DNA of 64,000 bases from Anastrepha obliqua (GCF_027943255.1 NC_072892.1:34681792-34745791); one strand, 5' to 3'; positions 35,191-46,640 are shown, numbered from the stretch's first letter. A program made the numbers and translations. Notes: generated from the letters alone by a model not told the origin.

Positions 35191-36002
35191 TGTGATAAAT
35201 AATAACGCAAAAATCTCACGGTTTAATTCCATTTTTTCCACAAATGAATTTTGTATTTGTAAACTGCTGTAAGCAGCACTAATTTGTCTTGCACATTAAA
35301 ATGTTCTGTGTGTGTTTATAGTAAAATATGTCAAACTTTTCAATTGAAATGTCAGATCACGTCAGACAGCACTAGAAGTGCGCAAGGCCAGAAATATAAA
35401 TATCAACCCTCGTATGTTTTAGTAGTCGCCTTAGCAATTTTGAGCAAATTCTACCAAATGCGCTAGTCATTCCTTCCTTCTGCTAACAGGCGCATGACGC
35501 AAAATCCATCTCCACTTTTAACCCAATACCAGAGGCGTAGCCTCCTTAATCGCTACACTGTGTCAACACCACAGCAAAGCTTATACCTGCATAGGTGCAC
35601 TAACCGTCCATAGAATTTTTTCTCGCACACCCTAAGGGCCACCTCATCAGACATTGTCATCGTCCATGTTTATGCATACATTCACATACCTACGAGTATA
35701 GGCACGCGAAATGAGTTGACATTTCGTAACAACTGTTATGTTATGAAATTAACACACGCACACTCGTAAGCGTTGACAAACTCATGACCCTAATAACTGT
35801 TATCGAATGCCGCACTTCCCCCTCGCTCTTTAATTAACTAATATGTTCGGTTGTATGTATGTGTATTGTATGTACGTGTGTAAGTAAGTAATGATGCAAT
35901 GAAAAAGTGAGAATTCAGGGAATCAAATTAATAGCCAATGTATACAAGTATAAGTAAGTTTCTTTTTGCTTAGTGTTAAGAAAGAAAATCGGCCACAATC
36001 GC
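35191..36002. other. Intergenic DNA, nothing recognised
   Basis: No gene or transposon motif recognised. Short TATG/CATA runs occur near 35850. Confidence 0.4.
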
Positions 36003-36040
36003 TTAAGCGGTTATCGCGCCAATTAAGAAGAAGGAGTTAA
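36003..36040 (+). mobile_element. 3' tail of the LINE family seen at position 3
   Basis: CGGCCACAATCGCTTAAGCG followed by GTTATCGCGCCAATTAAG and a GAAGAAGG repeat matches the LINE 3' end at 386-435. The upstream coding part is not preserved, so this is a severely 5'-truncated copy. Confidence 0.7.
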
Positions 36041-36154
36041 AGAGAGAAGAGCATAGCTGCAATTTAATAATCCGGACCGCTAAATTTCTCAAAGTAAAAT
36101 GTTTAAAGCACTTTATGCTTCGTCCTCTGATCGAGTCTCACTGAATTTTATTGT

Positions 36155-36385
36155 TAAATAAATAAATAAATAATTGGCGCGTACACCCTTTTTGGCCGAG
36201 CTCGTCCTCCCATTTGTGGTGCGCGTGTTGATGTTGCTCCTCAAATTGAGGGACCTACAGTTTCAAGCCGACTCCGAACGGCAAATTTTTTTTTATGAGG
36301 AGATTTTTCGTGGCAGAAATACACTCGGAAAATTGCCATTGCCTGCCAAGGGGGGACCGCTATTAGAAAAAAATTGTTCCTTCAC
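36155..36385 (-). mobile_element. SINE, minus strand, 5'-truncated (copy F)
   Basis: Minus-strand order from about 36375: TAATAGCGGTCCCCCC, GGCAATGGCAATTTTCCGAG, TGTATTTCTGCCACGAAAAA, body, GAGCTCGGCC, AAAAAGGGTGTACGCGCCAA and a TTTA-repeat tail (36155-36175 on the plus strand as TAAA units). The tRNA-like head is absent, as in a typical 5'-truncated retroposon. Confidence 0.85.
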
Positions 36386-37410
36386 TTCCGCTCTAAATTT
36401 AGTTAGATGAAGTGAATATCTCCGCAGTTGGCTTGAGGTAGAGGATTGCGCTCATTTGCTAAGCCATATGCTTCTGCTAGTAATCTGGGCTAAAAATAAT
36501 TATGAAAATCGTGTGAATAAGTATTCGCGCAAGGAAACGTATAGAAATAATCAAATGTTACTCATACGCCCTAAACTCCCAGCCAATTTGAGTTCAACAG
36601 CAAGCAGTAGAAATTTAATGCAAGTTCAATGGTTGCCACTTACAAACAAACATGCATACATATACACACATATGGTACATATACACACATACATATACAT
36701 ATACATACATATAGTCTGTGTGCCAAAAGTATCTGTTAATTGCTGCTGTTGCTTGCAAAAAAGGCGAAAACCGTTGAAACGACAACCGTAGACAAATTGA
36801 GACGATGTCGTACAAATTTAGATACGTATGAACATACATACATATGTATATGAATATTATTTTTGCATGTCGCTGCAAGCTAACAAATTTGTATATGTAA
36901 TTGGGTATATTTGCTGTGGGTGGGGTGTGCGTTTCGCTTAGCGCTCGACTAGCTCAGCTTCCGCGCAAACGCTACGAACGAAAATAGCAAACGCAAATCA
37001 ATTTGTCAACTATGATGACAGTTTTAGCTGCATGCGTGTGTGTATGTGTACGTTAGTGTGATGGAGCGGAGAACGATTCGAATTTAACATGCATTACACT
37101 GAGTTATATAATTTTAAATGCTGAGAATATTTCGCAGGTAGTCAACTAATTAACTGTGCTTTCTTGTGTAGGTGTCTGTGTGTGCGCACACATTTGATAT
37201 TAGCCACTTTAATTTCGGTTACTGCTGCGTTTGTTATCACCGCCGTTCTCACTACCTTATCTATCCGCCGTCCTCTCCTGCAGCATTGCAACTTGCGCGC
37301 TGCCGCTCTAATGCGCACACGTAACACAGTTTTGTAAGTGTGTGTGTAAGCGGTTTGTAAGTGTGCATGTAATCCAGTTGCCCGCGCCGCGCGATAGCTG
37401 ACGCGCTTAG
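36386..37410. other. Intergenic DNA with CATA microsatellite
   Basis: CATA/TACA runs near 36655-36715 and 36830-36850. From 36900 the composition becomes more GC-rich toward the promoter-like region at 37417. No gene was recognised. Confidence 0.4.
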
Positions 37411-37416
37411 AACTTC

Positions 37417-37666
37417 TATAAAAATGCAAAGCCGCAGACTCGTTTCGTTTCAGTTCGTTGCGACGTTCTTTAAGGCGTGTTCTTCTCAAGCTAACCTCGC
37501 GCTCGTTGCGAGTTCTATACATTTAGTTCTATCGCATTTTCGGCCTTGCACAAACTTCTAAATTGTTTTCTGCCAAATTTGTTCAAACTGGAAAAAGTTA
37601 AAAATAAAAACTTAAGTGCAAATTGCATAAGACATAGCGAAATTTACAGCATCTTTTTTCTAAAAA
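37417..37666 (+). promoter_or_regulatory. TATA/Inr promoter-like region and possible noncoding first exon
   Basis: TATAAAAA at 37417-37424 lies 35 bp before the A of a fly initiator TCAGTT (37450-37455), inside a locally GC-richer stretch. About 215 bp later AAAAAGTGAGTG provides a good splice donor (GTGAGT from 37667). No long frame starts between them. The next + strand coding exon is that of takeout-like gene 2 at 44379, which has a splice-acceptor-like TTTCCTTCAG just 16 bp before its ATG (44353-44362), so this could be its distal 5' exon. The TATA-Inr spacing is slightly long and no transcript is seen, so the link is inference. Confidence 0.4.
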
Positions 37667-38094
37667 GTGAGTGTCGCCAGAAGGATCATGGAAGTGAAAA
37701 TTTAAAGTTGAAGCATTTACGAATTATATTGCATAGAAAAATGAATTCAAAAATGTCAACGAATAAAGTATATTTATAGGACAATTTAAAAAGTGGGCAT
37801 GTTTTTAAAATAAATAAATTTATAAATTATAAATTTCTTAAATAATAAAAATAAAATACAAAAACTATAATAATTAAATTTTCAAAATTTAATGGTCTAT
37901 TTAAAGTTAATAGGCGAGTAAAATAAATTAATTAAGAACATTACAAAATTAAAAATATTAATAAGCATAATTTTTTTAATGTTGAATTAACTTTTTATAT
38001 TTAGCGATTTGTGTGGAAAAGTAATACATTTTCAAAATAATAAATAAATACAATTTTAAAATATTTAATTAAAATAATAGATTGAAAGGTTTAT
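37667..38094. other. AT-rich DNA, nothing recognised
   Basis: Strongly AT-rich, dominated by AAATAA/TTAAAA strings; no feature recognised. Confidence 0.5.
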
Positions 38095-39620
38095 TTAAGG
38101 TAGTAGTCCGGTGTAACGACCGAAATTTCGACGTTTTTTCATGAATCTTTTTTAAAAAGAAAATAAAATGCGATCGTTTTACATGTTTTTAATGGTGTTT
38201 CGAAGTATATAAACAATTTTTTTTAAGTTAATTTTATATTAATTTGTTTAAAATTTTTCACGTCAAAGTGGAGTCCTTAAAATAAATATCAGTTGGTTCG
38301 GGGAAACACACAGCGTTCCAAAGTCATCTGAAATAAAAAATTCAAAGACATTATTATTCTGTAGACTTTATTTTAGGTCCCGAACCTAAAATATACATAA
38401 AAATAAAAAAACAAAAACAAAATGGCGGACTTGTGAAAACATTTCTCAAAATTTAATTTTTTTTCTTCATAAACTGTTTAAATTAAATAATTTATTATTA
38501 AAAAATTAAATGCTTTAAAGGTCCAGGATCTAGATATGTGTGTCTAGAATAACGGGTTAAATGTTTAACCAAATCGGTTGAATAGATTTGAGTCAGTTAT
38601 TCCCCGAAATTTCGAAAACATAGTTTTGAGAAAAACGCGTTTAAAGTTTCGACAACAAGCTGCTGCTGGCGTGTCACACGCTTTCATACACACTACGGCG
38701 CGCTCTCTTATTTTAGCTATAACTTTAAAAATAATTTAAATTTCTGTCTGAAATTTTTATAGTATATTTTTAAGATGTTTTTCTTCCGAAAAATGTAAAA
38801 AAAATCGATTTTTTGAACCCGTCACACCGGGTTATATACACTTGTAAGGCTAAAAAATCACGTTTTTTTTTGAGAATTTTTCACAAAGAACGATTTTATT
38901 AAACCAATACAATTTTTAATTATTCAAATGATGTCTTCTTTAAAGTTAATTATAGCAATTATAGCATTTAAAGTTAGTGAAAATATTGAAGTGCACGGCT
39001 CCTGCAGATGATCTTCCAAGCGTTCTCCAAAAAAGAGCATTCGGCGGTGGACAAAATATCTCCGGTTTGGATTATCTGAAATCGGAAAAACAATTTGATT
39101 CTTTTTGTGGATAGATAAAGCTAGGTATTAATCGAAGGAATAGTCAAAATTTTAGTTTTTGATAAAATGGCGACTGTAGGAAAAAAACCGTATTTTCTAC
39201 GAAAATTTTCGCGAAAAATTGTCTACAAAAAATAGAAAAGCTCATCAGTACTCTTATTCCTTCGATTAATAGCTGGGGAATATATCTGAGAAGGTTGTGG
39301 TAAAATTTCAAGACGATCGGTTTGGCCGCTTTTGAGTAATCGTGCCCACCGACTTCCAAAACACGGTTTTAAGAAAAACGCGTTTAAAGTTTGAAAAGCA
39401 CTTTACATAGGGTAAAAATTCTCTGAAACGCTTTTTCCAATTTGCGTGTAACTTCGAAAATATGCACCGGAACGATATTAAATTTTCTGTGTGCTTTCAC
39501 ATATATATCGGTTATGGCTCAATATATACATTAAGAAAATAAAATAAAAACAAAATTAATTTTTTCAAAATTCTAACTGCATATAACCCCTAAAAGCTCG
39601 ATAAGTTAAGAAAAACGAAT
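38095..39620. repeat. Unidentified repeat, possibly two related non-autonomous elements
   Basis: GTCCGGTGTAACG (38106) and, inverted, CGTCACACCGGGTTAT (38820) could be the ends of a 730-bp element. The phrase AGAAAAACGCGTTTAAAGTTT occurs in it (38630) and again near 39372, each after a passage mentioning a conserved run GATCGGTTTGGCC/AATCGGTTGAATAG, so a second related copy seems to follow. No transposase was found. The family is not recognised. Confidence 0.45.
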
Positions 39621-39854
39621 TAATAATAATAAATAAATAAATTATAAGAATAAATAAATAATATTGTATTAAACTAAAAATATTAATAAACATAAATTTT
39701 TAATACTAAATTAATTGTATATATTTGGTAATTTTCAAAAAAGACTAATACGTTTTAAAAATAATAAATGTACAACAACAATAAATATAATTTTTGAATA
39801 TTAAATTAAATTAAAATAATAAATAAAGATTAATAAGTTAAGAAAAATGAATTA

Positions 39855-41067
39855 TCAGGTCAGTCCATAAGTTCGTGCGTTTTTTAAAGGTGGTTTTAAA
39901 ATTAATAAAAAAGATGTTTAAAGTATTTATTAATCAATAATATATTTTCCTTCATTATTTACAATGTCTTCCCAACGTTTAGGCAAATTTTTAATTCCCT
40001 GCTCAAAAAATTTTTTGTCCTTGGAGCCTTTTTATAGCTTCTTTTGAGGAATAGTTATTGTTTGAAGTCCACGGAAAAGGTGATAATCACAAGGTGCAAT
40101 ATCCGGAGCCTATGGTGGATGCGCCATTAGTTCCCATCCGAGCTCGTTCAGCTTGCCTTGCGATATGACGTCTTGCGTTCTCGTGGTGAAACAAAACTTT
40201 GCGTCTATTCACTAAAGACGGTAGATTTTTTTTAAGTGCCTCATTCAGGTTTGATAGCTGATGGGAATAATAAGCAGCAATTATCATCTGGTTTGGTTCC
40301 AGAAGTTCATAATAAACAATACCGGCCATATCCCACCAAATAGACAGGAGAATATTTTTGGGGTGAAGGCCATCTCTAGGGGTCGGTTCTGGTGTTTAAT
40401 CTTTATCTAACGATTGGCGTTTCCAAATAGGATTATTGTAAAGGACCCATTCTTTATCACCAGTAACGATATGGTTCAAAAACATTCATTTTCAAGCCGT
40501 TGTAGCAGCTGAGAACACACATTCACTCTCTGCTGTTGGTTGGCGACGGAAAGTCTATGCGGAACCCATTTTCCCAGCTTTGAAACCTTTCCCAACTGAA
40601 CCAGGTGACTGTGAACTGTTCCATACGATGAATTCAACCTCTGAGCTATCATATCGACTGTCAAATTTGGCTCAGCTTCCACGAGTTCGAGCAAGGCGAG
40701 GGAGTTAAAGACTTCAGGACGACCAGCGCGCAGTTACTTCTTCGGAATTTTGAAACCCACTTTTGCGCAGTCCTCACACTCAGGGTATCCTCTCTGTGAA
40801 CAGTGTTTATTTCTTCAGCAGCAGTTGTTGCATTTTTACCACTTTTATAAAAAATTACAAAATATGCCTCTTATACGCGCTCGAAGATTCCATTTTATTT
40901 TTTAACAACACGTGCTTCTATCCGCGATAAAATCACTTGTTAAATGCACAATATATCAAAGAAAATATAAATACTTGCGTTATATTCCGCGAATAATTTT
41001 TGTAAGCAAAAATCGTACAAAAGTGAAATTATGGGTAAAACACACACGAACTTATGGACTGACCTAA
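39855..41067 (-). mobile_element. mariner transposon with both inverted ends and TA duplication
   Basis: Ends TCAGGTCAGTCCATAAGTTC (39855) and, inverted, GAACTTATGGACTGACCTAA (41048-41067), flanked by TA (39853-39854, 41068-41069); 1213 bp, the usual mariner size. Minus-strand coding: LTVDMIAQRLNSSYGTVHSH (helix-turn-helix), VPHRLSVANQQQRVNVC, then, after stops, GIVYYELLEPNQMIIAAYYS and RRKVLFHHENARRHIARQ. The second catalytic Asp (HDN) is Glu here, and several stops separate the blocks. A full-length but dead copy lying in intergenic DNA. Confidence 0.92.
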
Positions 41068-41127
41068 TATTAATAATAAATAAAGAAGAAAGTAATAAAA
41101 ATAAATTAATTAATTTTATAAGTTAGG

Positions 41128-42330
41128 TTAGATTGACCTGGCTGGCATCATATAGACCTTATGGTCCCTAGTGGTCCCAAATGGAACTTGACCTTTACGT
41201 TTCCTAGTAGTATGTTTCTTGTAATAAGCCTGCGTCTTTTGCGAATCTAAGCGAGCTCTGAAGCTCTAACCACGAGAGATTCTAACCTCTCATATTCTAG
41301 AGCTCCTAAAGATTTCATTCGGGTTCTAACTATTGCAGGGCAAGAACATAGAAGGTGTTCTAGAGTTTCCTTCTCTTCTAGTTTATTGCAAAATCTGCAG
41401 ATATCGTTGTTTGTAATTCCCATTTTGTATGAGTGCCGGTAACAAATTGAGATCTGTCAGTGTACCTTCGATAGTTCTGCTGTTCTCTCTAGACAGGGCT
41501 AGTACGAATCTGGCGTATTTGTCTGCATTCTGTGTACACATGATTTTCGCGGTTTCGCAAGTAGCTAGATAATTCCACCTTCTATCTATCCGTGTTTTCA
41601 TGTCCGCAGCGATGTCAATGTATACCGTATTTAAAAGTTTCAGTATGTCGTTTTCTTGTTCGAATTGTATGTAAACAGCGCTTTCGGCAATCTCATCTAC
41701 AATTTCGTTTCCTTCAATGCACTTATGTCCGGGTACTCAATAGATGTGTAACCGTCTGTCTGCAACTAGTCTCTCTATAGCTTCCATAGTCCTAAGAATG
41801 TTTTTAGATGAAATTTTATATGAGTTTATTGCCGTTATTGCCGCTTGACTGTCAACGTATATATTTATGTTGGAGTTGCACGATGTCCTTGTTAGTGCTA
41901 TTTCTGCAGCCTTTCCTATCGCAAAGAGGAAAAATACTGCAATGGTCAGAGAGCTTAATGAGCCGCCTGATGTTTATCTCTGCACAATAAATCCATCATT
42001 ACAAGCTCTATGCCTATGTGCCGGCCTCCAGGTCCCGCTTTTTCATCAGGATAATTTTTTTCGCAAAACCACTGATGATTTCCCAGGTTTCCCCGCTACT
42101 TAGATTTTTTGTCGATTACAGCGATTGTCAGGGGTTATGTAACCGACTAAATTCGTCCGCGTTTGACGTTCTTGTTCCCAACGCATCCCTTGGAAAGAGG
42201 TGTGCTCCGCGTCATATTCGGCTGCTTCGCCGTATATATGTACATGTGGGGTGTTGGCTTTTCCCAATTTTTGAACAGGTATTTCTGGAAATCCAGTCGT
42301 ATGCCTAAATGCTGCAGAACCTTTTTTGTA
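41128..42330 (-). mobile_element. LINE RNase H to 3' end, minus strand
   Basis: The minus strand encodes NINIYVDSQAAITAINSYKI (RNase H Asp motif, near 41850), VPGHKCIEGNEIVDEIA (near 41720; a stop precedes it) and the conserved tail segment RRWNYLATCETAKIMC, YARFVLALSRENSRTIEGTL. The 3' end reads GCCAGGTCAATCTAACCTAA (41150-41128), a TAACC-type tail. The zinc-motif region that normally follows is eroded. Confidence 0.75.
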
Positions 42331-42342
42331 GTTAGCGTATTT

Positions 42343-42559
42343 AAGAACGTAGGTTCGAATCTCCGTCAAACACCAAAATTAACAACAATTTTTTTCTAAT
42401 AGCGGCCGCCCCTCGGCAGGCAATGGCAAATCTGCGAGTGTATTTCTGCCATGAAAAAGCTTCTCATAAAAAACCATTCGGAGCGGCTTGAAACTGTAGG
42501 TTCCACCATTTGTGAAGCAACATCAAGACGCACGCCACAAATAAAAGGAGGAGCTCGGT
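42343..42559 (+). mobile_element. SINE lacking most of head and tail (copy G)
   Basis: Starts inside the head with AGAACGTAGGTTCGAATCTC (B box), then ACACCAAAATTAACAACAAT, TCTAATAGCGGCCGCCCCTC, GGCAATGGCAAATCTGCGAG, TGTATTTCTGCCATGAAAAA and GAGGAGCTCGG, where the tail is cut. Confidence 0.85.
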
Positions 42560-42639
42560 ATTTCCTTCCAAAGAGGAATGAGATAACGGGCTTATTGTTG
42601 CAGAGTAGGTGGAGGGGTTTTCTCCGATAAACTCGGAGT

Positions 42640-43425
42640 TAACCAATCATTTCGCTTACTTGATCATTGCAGTGTATTTCAGGCGGAAGCACTGCCATAT
42701 AAGAAGGACTTACGGTAATAAAACGAGAGTATAATTCACAAATGAAATCTTCATATACTCGGACAGTCAAACAGCCATAAAAGCGCTAGAATCTGAAACA
42801 CACTCGTCAAAAACAGTCATAAAATGTTTTAAACTTCTAAATGACGTATCAAAATACTACAAAGTACACCTTATTTGGGTGTCAGGTCACAGGAATATAG
42901 CAGAGAGCTGCAAGGTAGATGAACTTGGCGAACCGGTACAACGCTTGACCTCCAAGTGGATAAGACGCTGATACCTATGTCTATAGCCACTTCGAAACTA
43001 CTTATAGATAGGGAAACCATTAATAAGGTAAAAAAATACAAGTTGACGAAAGCTCTCAACATGCGAACTAAGCAGAGAAGCTATAAGAAAAATGATAGGG
43101 ATATTAACTGGTCATTGTCTAATAGGCAGCCACGCTAGAAGGTTAGGACTCCCGTACTTCGATTTCCGTAGAAGCTGTCTTAATACAGAAGAAGAGAAAA
43201 CAGTCAGATAAATTTTATGTGAGTGTGAAAGCTTAGCTACAAGGAGGCTCCGCACATTGATATGGCATTTTTAACTGATGTAGCGGGCATAGCGCATCGT
43301 TTATTAAAGCTACCGAATGGTTTGAAAAGCAACCTATAGGGTAAGGATAAGTTCCAGTGGTATCACAATGAACCTATGAAAGATCTAAGTGTGTCATTGC
43401 GACAGCCACCCCACCTACCTACCTA
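42640..43425 (+). mobile_element. LINE RNase H to 3' end, plus strand
   Basis: Plus-strand pieces: VYFRRKHCHI (Glu motif region, eroded), YSDSQTAIKALESETHSSKT, KVHLIWVSGHRNIAESCKVD (RNase H His/Asp region) and TLIPMSIATSKLLIDRETIN, followed by a degenerate Cys-rich end. The 3' end has CCACCTACCTACCTAC. Numerous frame changes; dead. Confidence 0.7.
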
Positions 43426-43509
43426 CTTTGGGGTTTGATAGACGAATTTTCGGTCTCGTATAAATTCCTCATTATGCACTGTTGGTATGCCAGAATTTTG
43501 AACCTTAGC

Positions 43510-44140
43510 TCTAAGGCAGCAAATATGTCCATCTTACGCTATTGAAAGCCTTCCTTACATCTAAAGTGGCAAGGTGGACTATGCTTCTGCATTGAATACT
43601 ACCCTGTTGCGCTGCTCCAACGCAGTTTATGACAGTTTCAATTGCCGCTATTGTAGACTTTCCGCATCTAAAGCCGTGCTGTCTTGCTGATAGCCCTCCG
43701 GCTTTATCTATGCCTGTGGCTAGTCGAGGCTTGGTCACGCTTTCAAGGAGCTTGCCTGCTGTGTCGAGCATTCATAATGGCCGATGGTTGATGGGAGGTT
43801 CGGGTTGCCTCTCCTCTTGCTTACTAGCATAAGCTGTAGCTTTTTCCAGATGTCTGGGAAAATTCCATCTCATAGACAGGCGTTGTACATGTCTAGTAAG
43901 ACTTGTGGTCGCATTTTTGCGGTATCCTTGAGAACTTCACCGGGTACTTCACCAGGACCTGGGGCCTTGCTGTATTTTAGTTTGCTCGTAGCTGACTGGA
44001 GTTCCTCACTGGTGAATAGTGGAGAGGCTCTTTTGTCACGTTTATATGAAAATATGATGCAATATCGTTTTACAGGATTTTTAAGCGTCCAAAATGGTGG
44101 TTTGAAAACAACGGGAAACGTCTTTGACAATTCATTTTGT
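43510..44140 (-). mobile_element. LINE reverse-transcriptase domain, minus strand
   Basis: Minus-strand coding (44130-43870) reads SPLFTSEELQSATSKLKYSK, APGPGEVPGEVLKDTA and LLDMYNACL. After a stop comes DGIFPDIWKKLQLMLVSKRR; then (43771-43511) LLESVTKPRLATGID, GLSARQHGFRCGKSTIAAIE and LATLDVRKAFNSVRW, holding the first catalytic Asp of the RT palm. An R1/jockey-type RT relic directly upstream of takeout-like gene 2. Confidence 0.85.
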
Positions 44141-44378
44141 TAGGCTATTCTCCGAGAAAGAGGAGAGTTGCCATAAATATAAATTTTTAATACATTTTAC
44201 TAGAAGTATATAACCAACAGTCATGTAACATCCCACCACAACTACGACGGCCGCCATATATTAAAATTTTGAGCAGAAGAGTGTCCTAGAAATTTATATA
44301 TTCAAATCAAAACTACGAAAACTTTTGCAACTAATAACTTGTCAAATTGTAATTTCCTTCAGAACACACATCTCAACA

Positions 44379-45389
44379 ATGGAACCAAAAGTCTCACTAT
44401 TGACATTTGCGCTTATTGCAGCACTTTCCTGCCCTATTTATGCTGCGAAAATGCGTAAGTGTAGTTCGGTCCAGTTTTCTTTAGTTTTAAGGAATAAAAA
44501 GCAAAAATTCAACATCACTTTCACTTTGCAGCTGATTATATAAAAATCTGTCATCGAAGTGATCCAAAGATAGCCGAATGTGTTAAGGACTCAGTACACT
44601 CTCTGCGACCATATCTGGCTGACGGCATTGAGGAGTTGAGTGTGCCCTCGATGGAACCTCTTTATATAGGCGACTTAAATATATTGGAAGGTGGCGCCAA
44701 TGGAATCAACGTTAAAGTGAAAAAGCTGAACGTTTACGGATCGTCCAACTTTGAAATAAAAAAAATTAGGTAAACACTTTGAGTACGGGGTTTTTACTTC
44801 TTAATTTAACAACGCTTTGAAATATTTTAGATCTTCGGACGATGCTAAGCGTTTCGATTTTGAACTGGTTTTGCCTTATTTGCATGGTGAAGGCAATTAC
44901 AATATCAATGGACAATTATTGGGCTTAACGCTGCGTGGTAACGGCCCTTTCACGGGAAATTTCAGTAAGTTAAAAGACGCTGCATAATCGCAGCCGTAAA
45001 TATTTTCAACATACCAATTTGAACATTTATAATATCCTGGTATGCACCATTAAATTAATTTATATATTTTTTTTATTACCTTTATAGCCAACTTTTACGC
45101 CTATGTGAAGGTAGTCTTCGAAGTAACCAATGTGAACGATGTCGATATGATTGGTGTTAAGGAATTAGTTGTGAAAATTCGTACAGGCAGCGGAAATATT
45201 CATTTACAGAATCTATTCGGCAATGATAAAACGCTCGGTGACATCATAAACGAGACGATTAATCAGAACTTCGAGCTCTTCACTAATGAAGTCATACAAC
45301 CCATCGAGCGCGCTTTGGAAAAGAAATTTAGCTCCGTCGCAGGTAAAATCCTGAGTAGTTTTACCTATGATGAACTATTTCCTCTGTAA
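44379..45389 (+). CDS. takeout/JHBP-family secreted protein, gene 2 (four exons)
   Basis: Spliced CDS: 44379-44454, 44532-44769, 44831-44964 and 45088-45389, all GT-AG, giving 249 aa with no interruptions. Residues 1-23 are a signal peptide (VSLLTFALIAALSCPIYAA). The Cys pair lies in ICHRSDPKIAECV, followed by LADGIEELSVPSMEPLYIG, the typical takeout segment, and by KVKKLNVYGSSNF, LPYLHGEGNYNINGQLLG and a C-terminal amphipathic helix region ending SSFTYDELFPL, characteristic of JHBP domains. Family members carry small hydrophobic ligands; the specific one is unknown. Introns are only 77, 61 and 123 bp and match three intron positions and phases (1, 2, 1) of gene 1. The start ATG is at the head of the signal peptide; a splice-acceptor-like CCTTCAG ends at 44362. 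Confidence 0.95.
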
Positions 45390-45721
45390 ACGCACGATAA
45401 CTGTATTTTAAGTGTTAATCATGGCTACTGACTTGTAAAGTAATTAAATATTTATCTATATATTTTAGAAAAATTTAATTTTTTACAACGGTGCGTTAAC
45501 ATCAAAAATATATACCCGTACTTTTGATTGTTTATCGCATAAAACCTTGAGCCCATATATTTATAATTTTATTCTATATTAGCAACATAAATGTACTTGA
45601 GAGTACAATGAAAATTATGTGATATAAAACTATGTAAAACCCAACAGTTTGTAATAATTTGTAGTGTGAACAAATAAATAATATATGAATGTAGCTCTTT
45701 TGAAATAAAATTTGAATTCGT
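45390..45721. other. 3' flank of takeout-like gene 2
   Basis: AT-rich. ATTAAA at about 45444 and AATAAA at 45673 are candidate polyadenylation signals. Nothing else recognised. Confidence 0.5.
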
Positions 45722-45790
45722 CGATTTCTTCCGCTTGATTGGCGCGATAACCTTTTAAGCGATTTTTGCCGAGTAATGCAAGCCACAAAC
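45722..45790 (-). mobile_element. 3' tail of the LINE family seen at position 3, minus strand
   Basis: On the minus strand: TGCATTACTCGGCAAAAATC, GCTTAAAAGGTTATCGCGCC, AATCAAGCGGAAGAAA. This matches the 3' ends at 386-435 and 36003-36040 with substitutions. Confidence 0.7.
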
Positions 45791-45904
45791 GGAAACAAAG
45801 CCACAAACGTGTAAATTGACACGTTTTTGTCAACCGGTTGGCCATCAGTTGCGTGTGTGTGGCGAAGTTCACGATATTTCTCATTTCTTTAGACATTTTG
45901 GGGC

Positions 45905-46640
45905 GGAACCAATTGTCACTGCGTTATATAGACTAGAGGTGGAGAGACCTATCTGCCTCTGGATCTCGTCGCTGCTTGGCTGCAGGGAAGTAAATGGGTG
46001 TCAAGAGGGGCTAAAGTCACTTAATTCGTTCACAGGGGGACGCCGCATGATGCAGTCCTTTCGCCCTACTTTGACTAGTTGCTATTGACGAAGTTCTGAT
46101 AATGCTAAATAAGGATGGTGTTAAGGTAGTAGCATACGTCGATGACTTGGTCCTAATGGTATCGGGACCGTTTCCCTCAATCATGGCTGAGATTTTGCAA
46201 AGGTCACTGGCTGTACTGTAGTCGCTGGGCCGCCACTTGCAGCCTCCGAGTCAACTCTGACAAAACGGAGCTGGTGCTATTTACCAGAAAATATAAATCA
46301 CCACCCTTTCGACTTCCCAAATTAAACAACCACATTCTCCCGCTTTCATCGGGAATTAGGTATGTTGGAGTGATATATGACTATAAACTACATTGGAAGC
46401 TACACATTGAAAATCGGGTAAAGAAGGCCAGTATAGCCTTCTACTCCTGCAAATCTTCGGTAAAAAATGGGTACTCAGGCCACAGGTCGTGCTGTGGATG
46501 TACAACGCAGTGGTTTTGCCAAATTTAACGTATGGATGCCTGGTTTGGTGGGAAGCTCTTCGAAAGGGCTATCATATCACTAAACTAGGGAGCGTGCAAA
46601 GGCCTGCATGCATTGGCATCACAGGAGCGTGTTTTTCGCT
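45905..46640 (+). mobile_element. LINE reverse-transcriptase palm and thumb, plus strand
   Basis: After an interrupted segment with RLEVERPICLWISSLLGCRE, the plus strand reads VKVVAYVDDLVLMVSGPFPS (the YVDD catalytic motif, near 46130), VNSDKTELVLFTRKYK, GIRYVGVIYDYKLHWKLHIE and VVLPNLTYGCLVWWEAL, all standard RT blocks, in shifting frames. Jockey/R1-type LINE, dead. Confidence 0.85.

Noticed and set aside
33575..35272. Open frames of 428-565 codons on both strands
   Set aside because: They are translations of the CTTTAT hexanucleotide repeat (Phe-Ile, Leu-Ser, Lys-Ile); a 6-bp unit without stops keeps several frames open. No real protein signal.
37142..37522. Arg-rich 126-codon frame on the minus strand
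   Set aside because: It lies antisense across the TATA/Inr promoter-like region, has no domain and biased composition; a chance frame in GC-richer DNA.
44231..44270. SINE head near the start of gene 2 (CTACGACGGCCGCCATATA)
   Set aside because: Only about 15 bp are shared with the SINE head, with no B box or body; too short to call.
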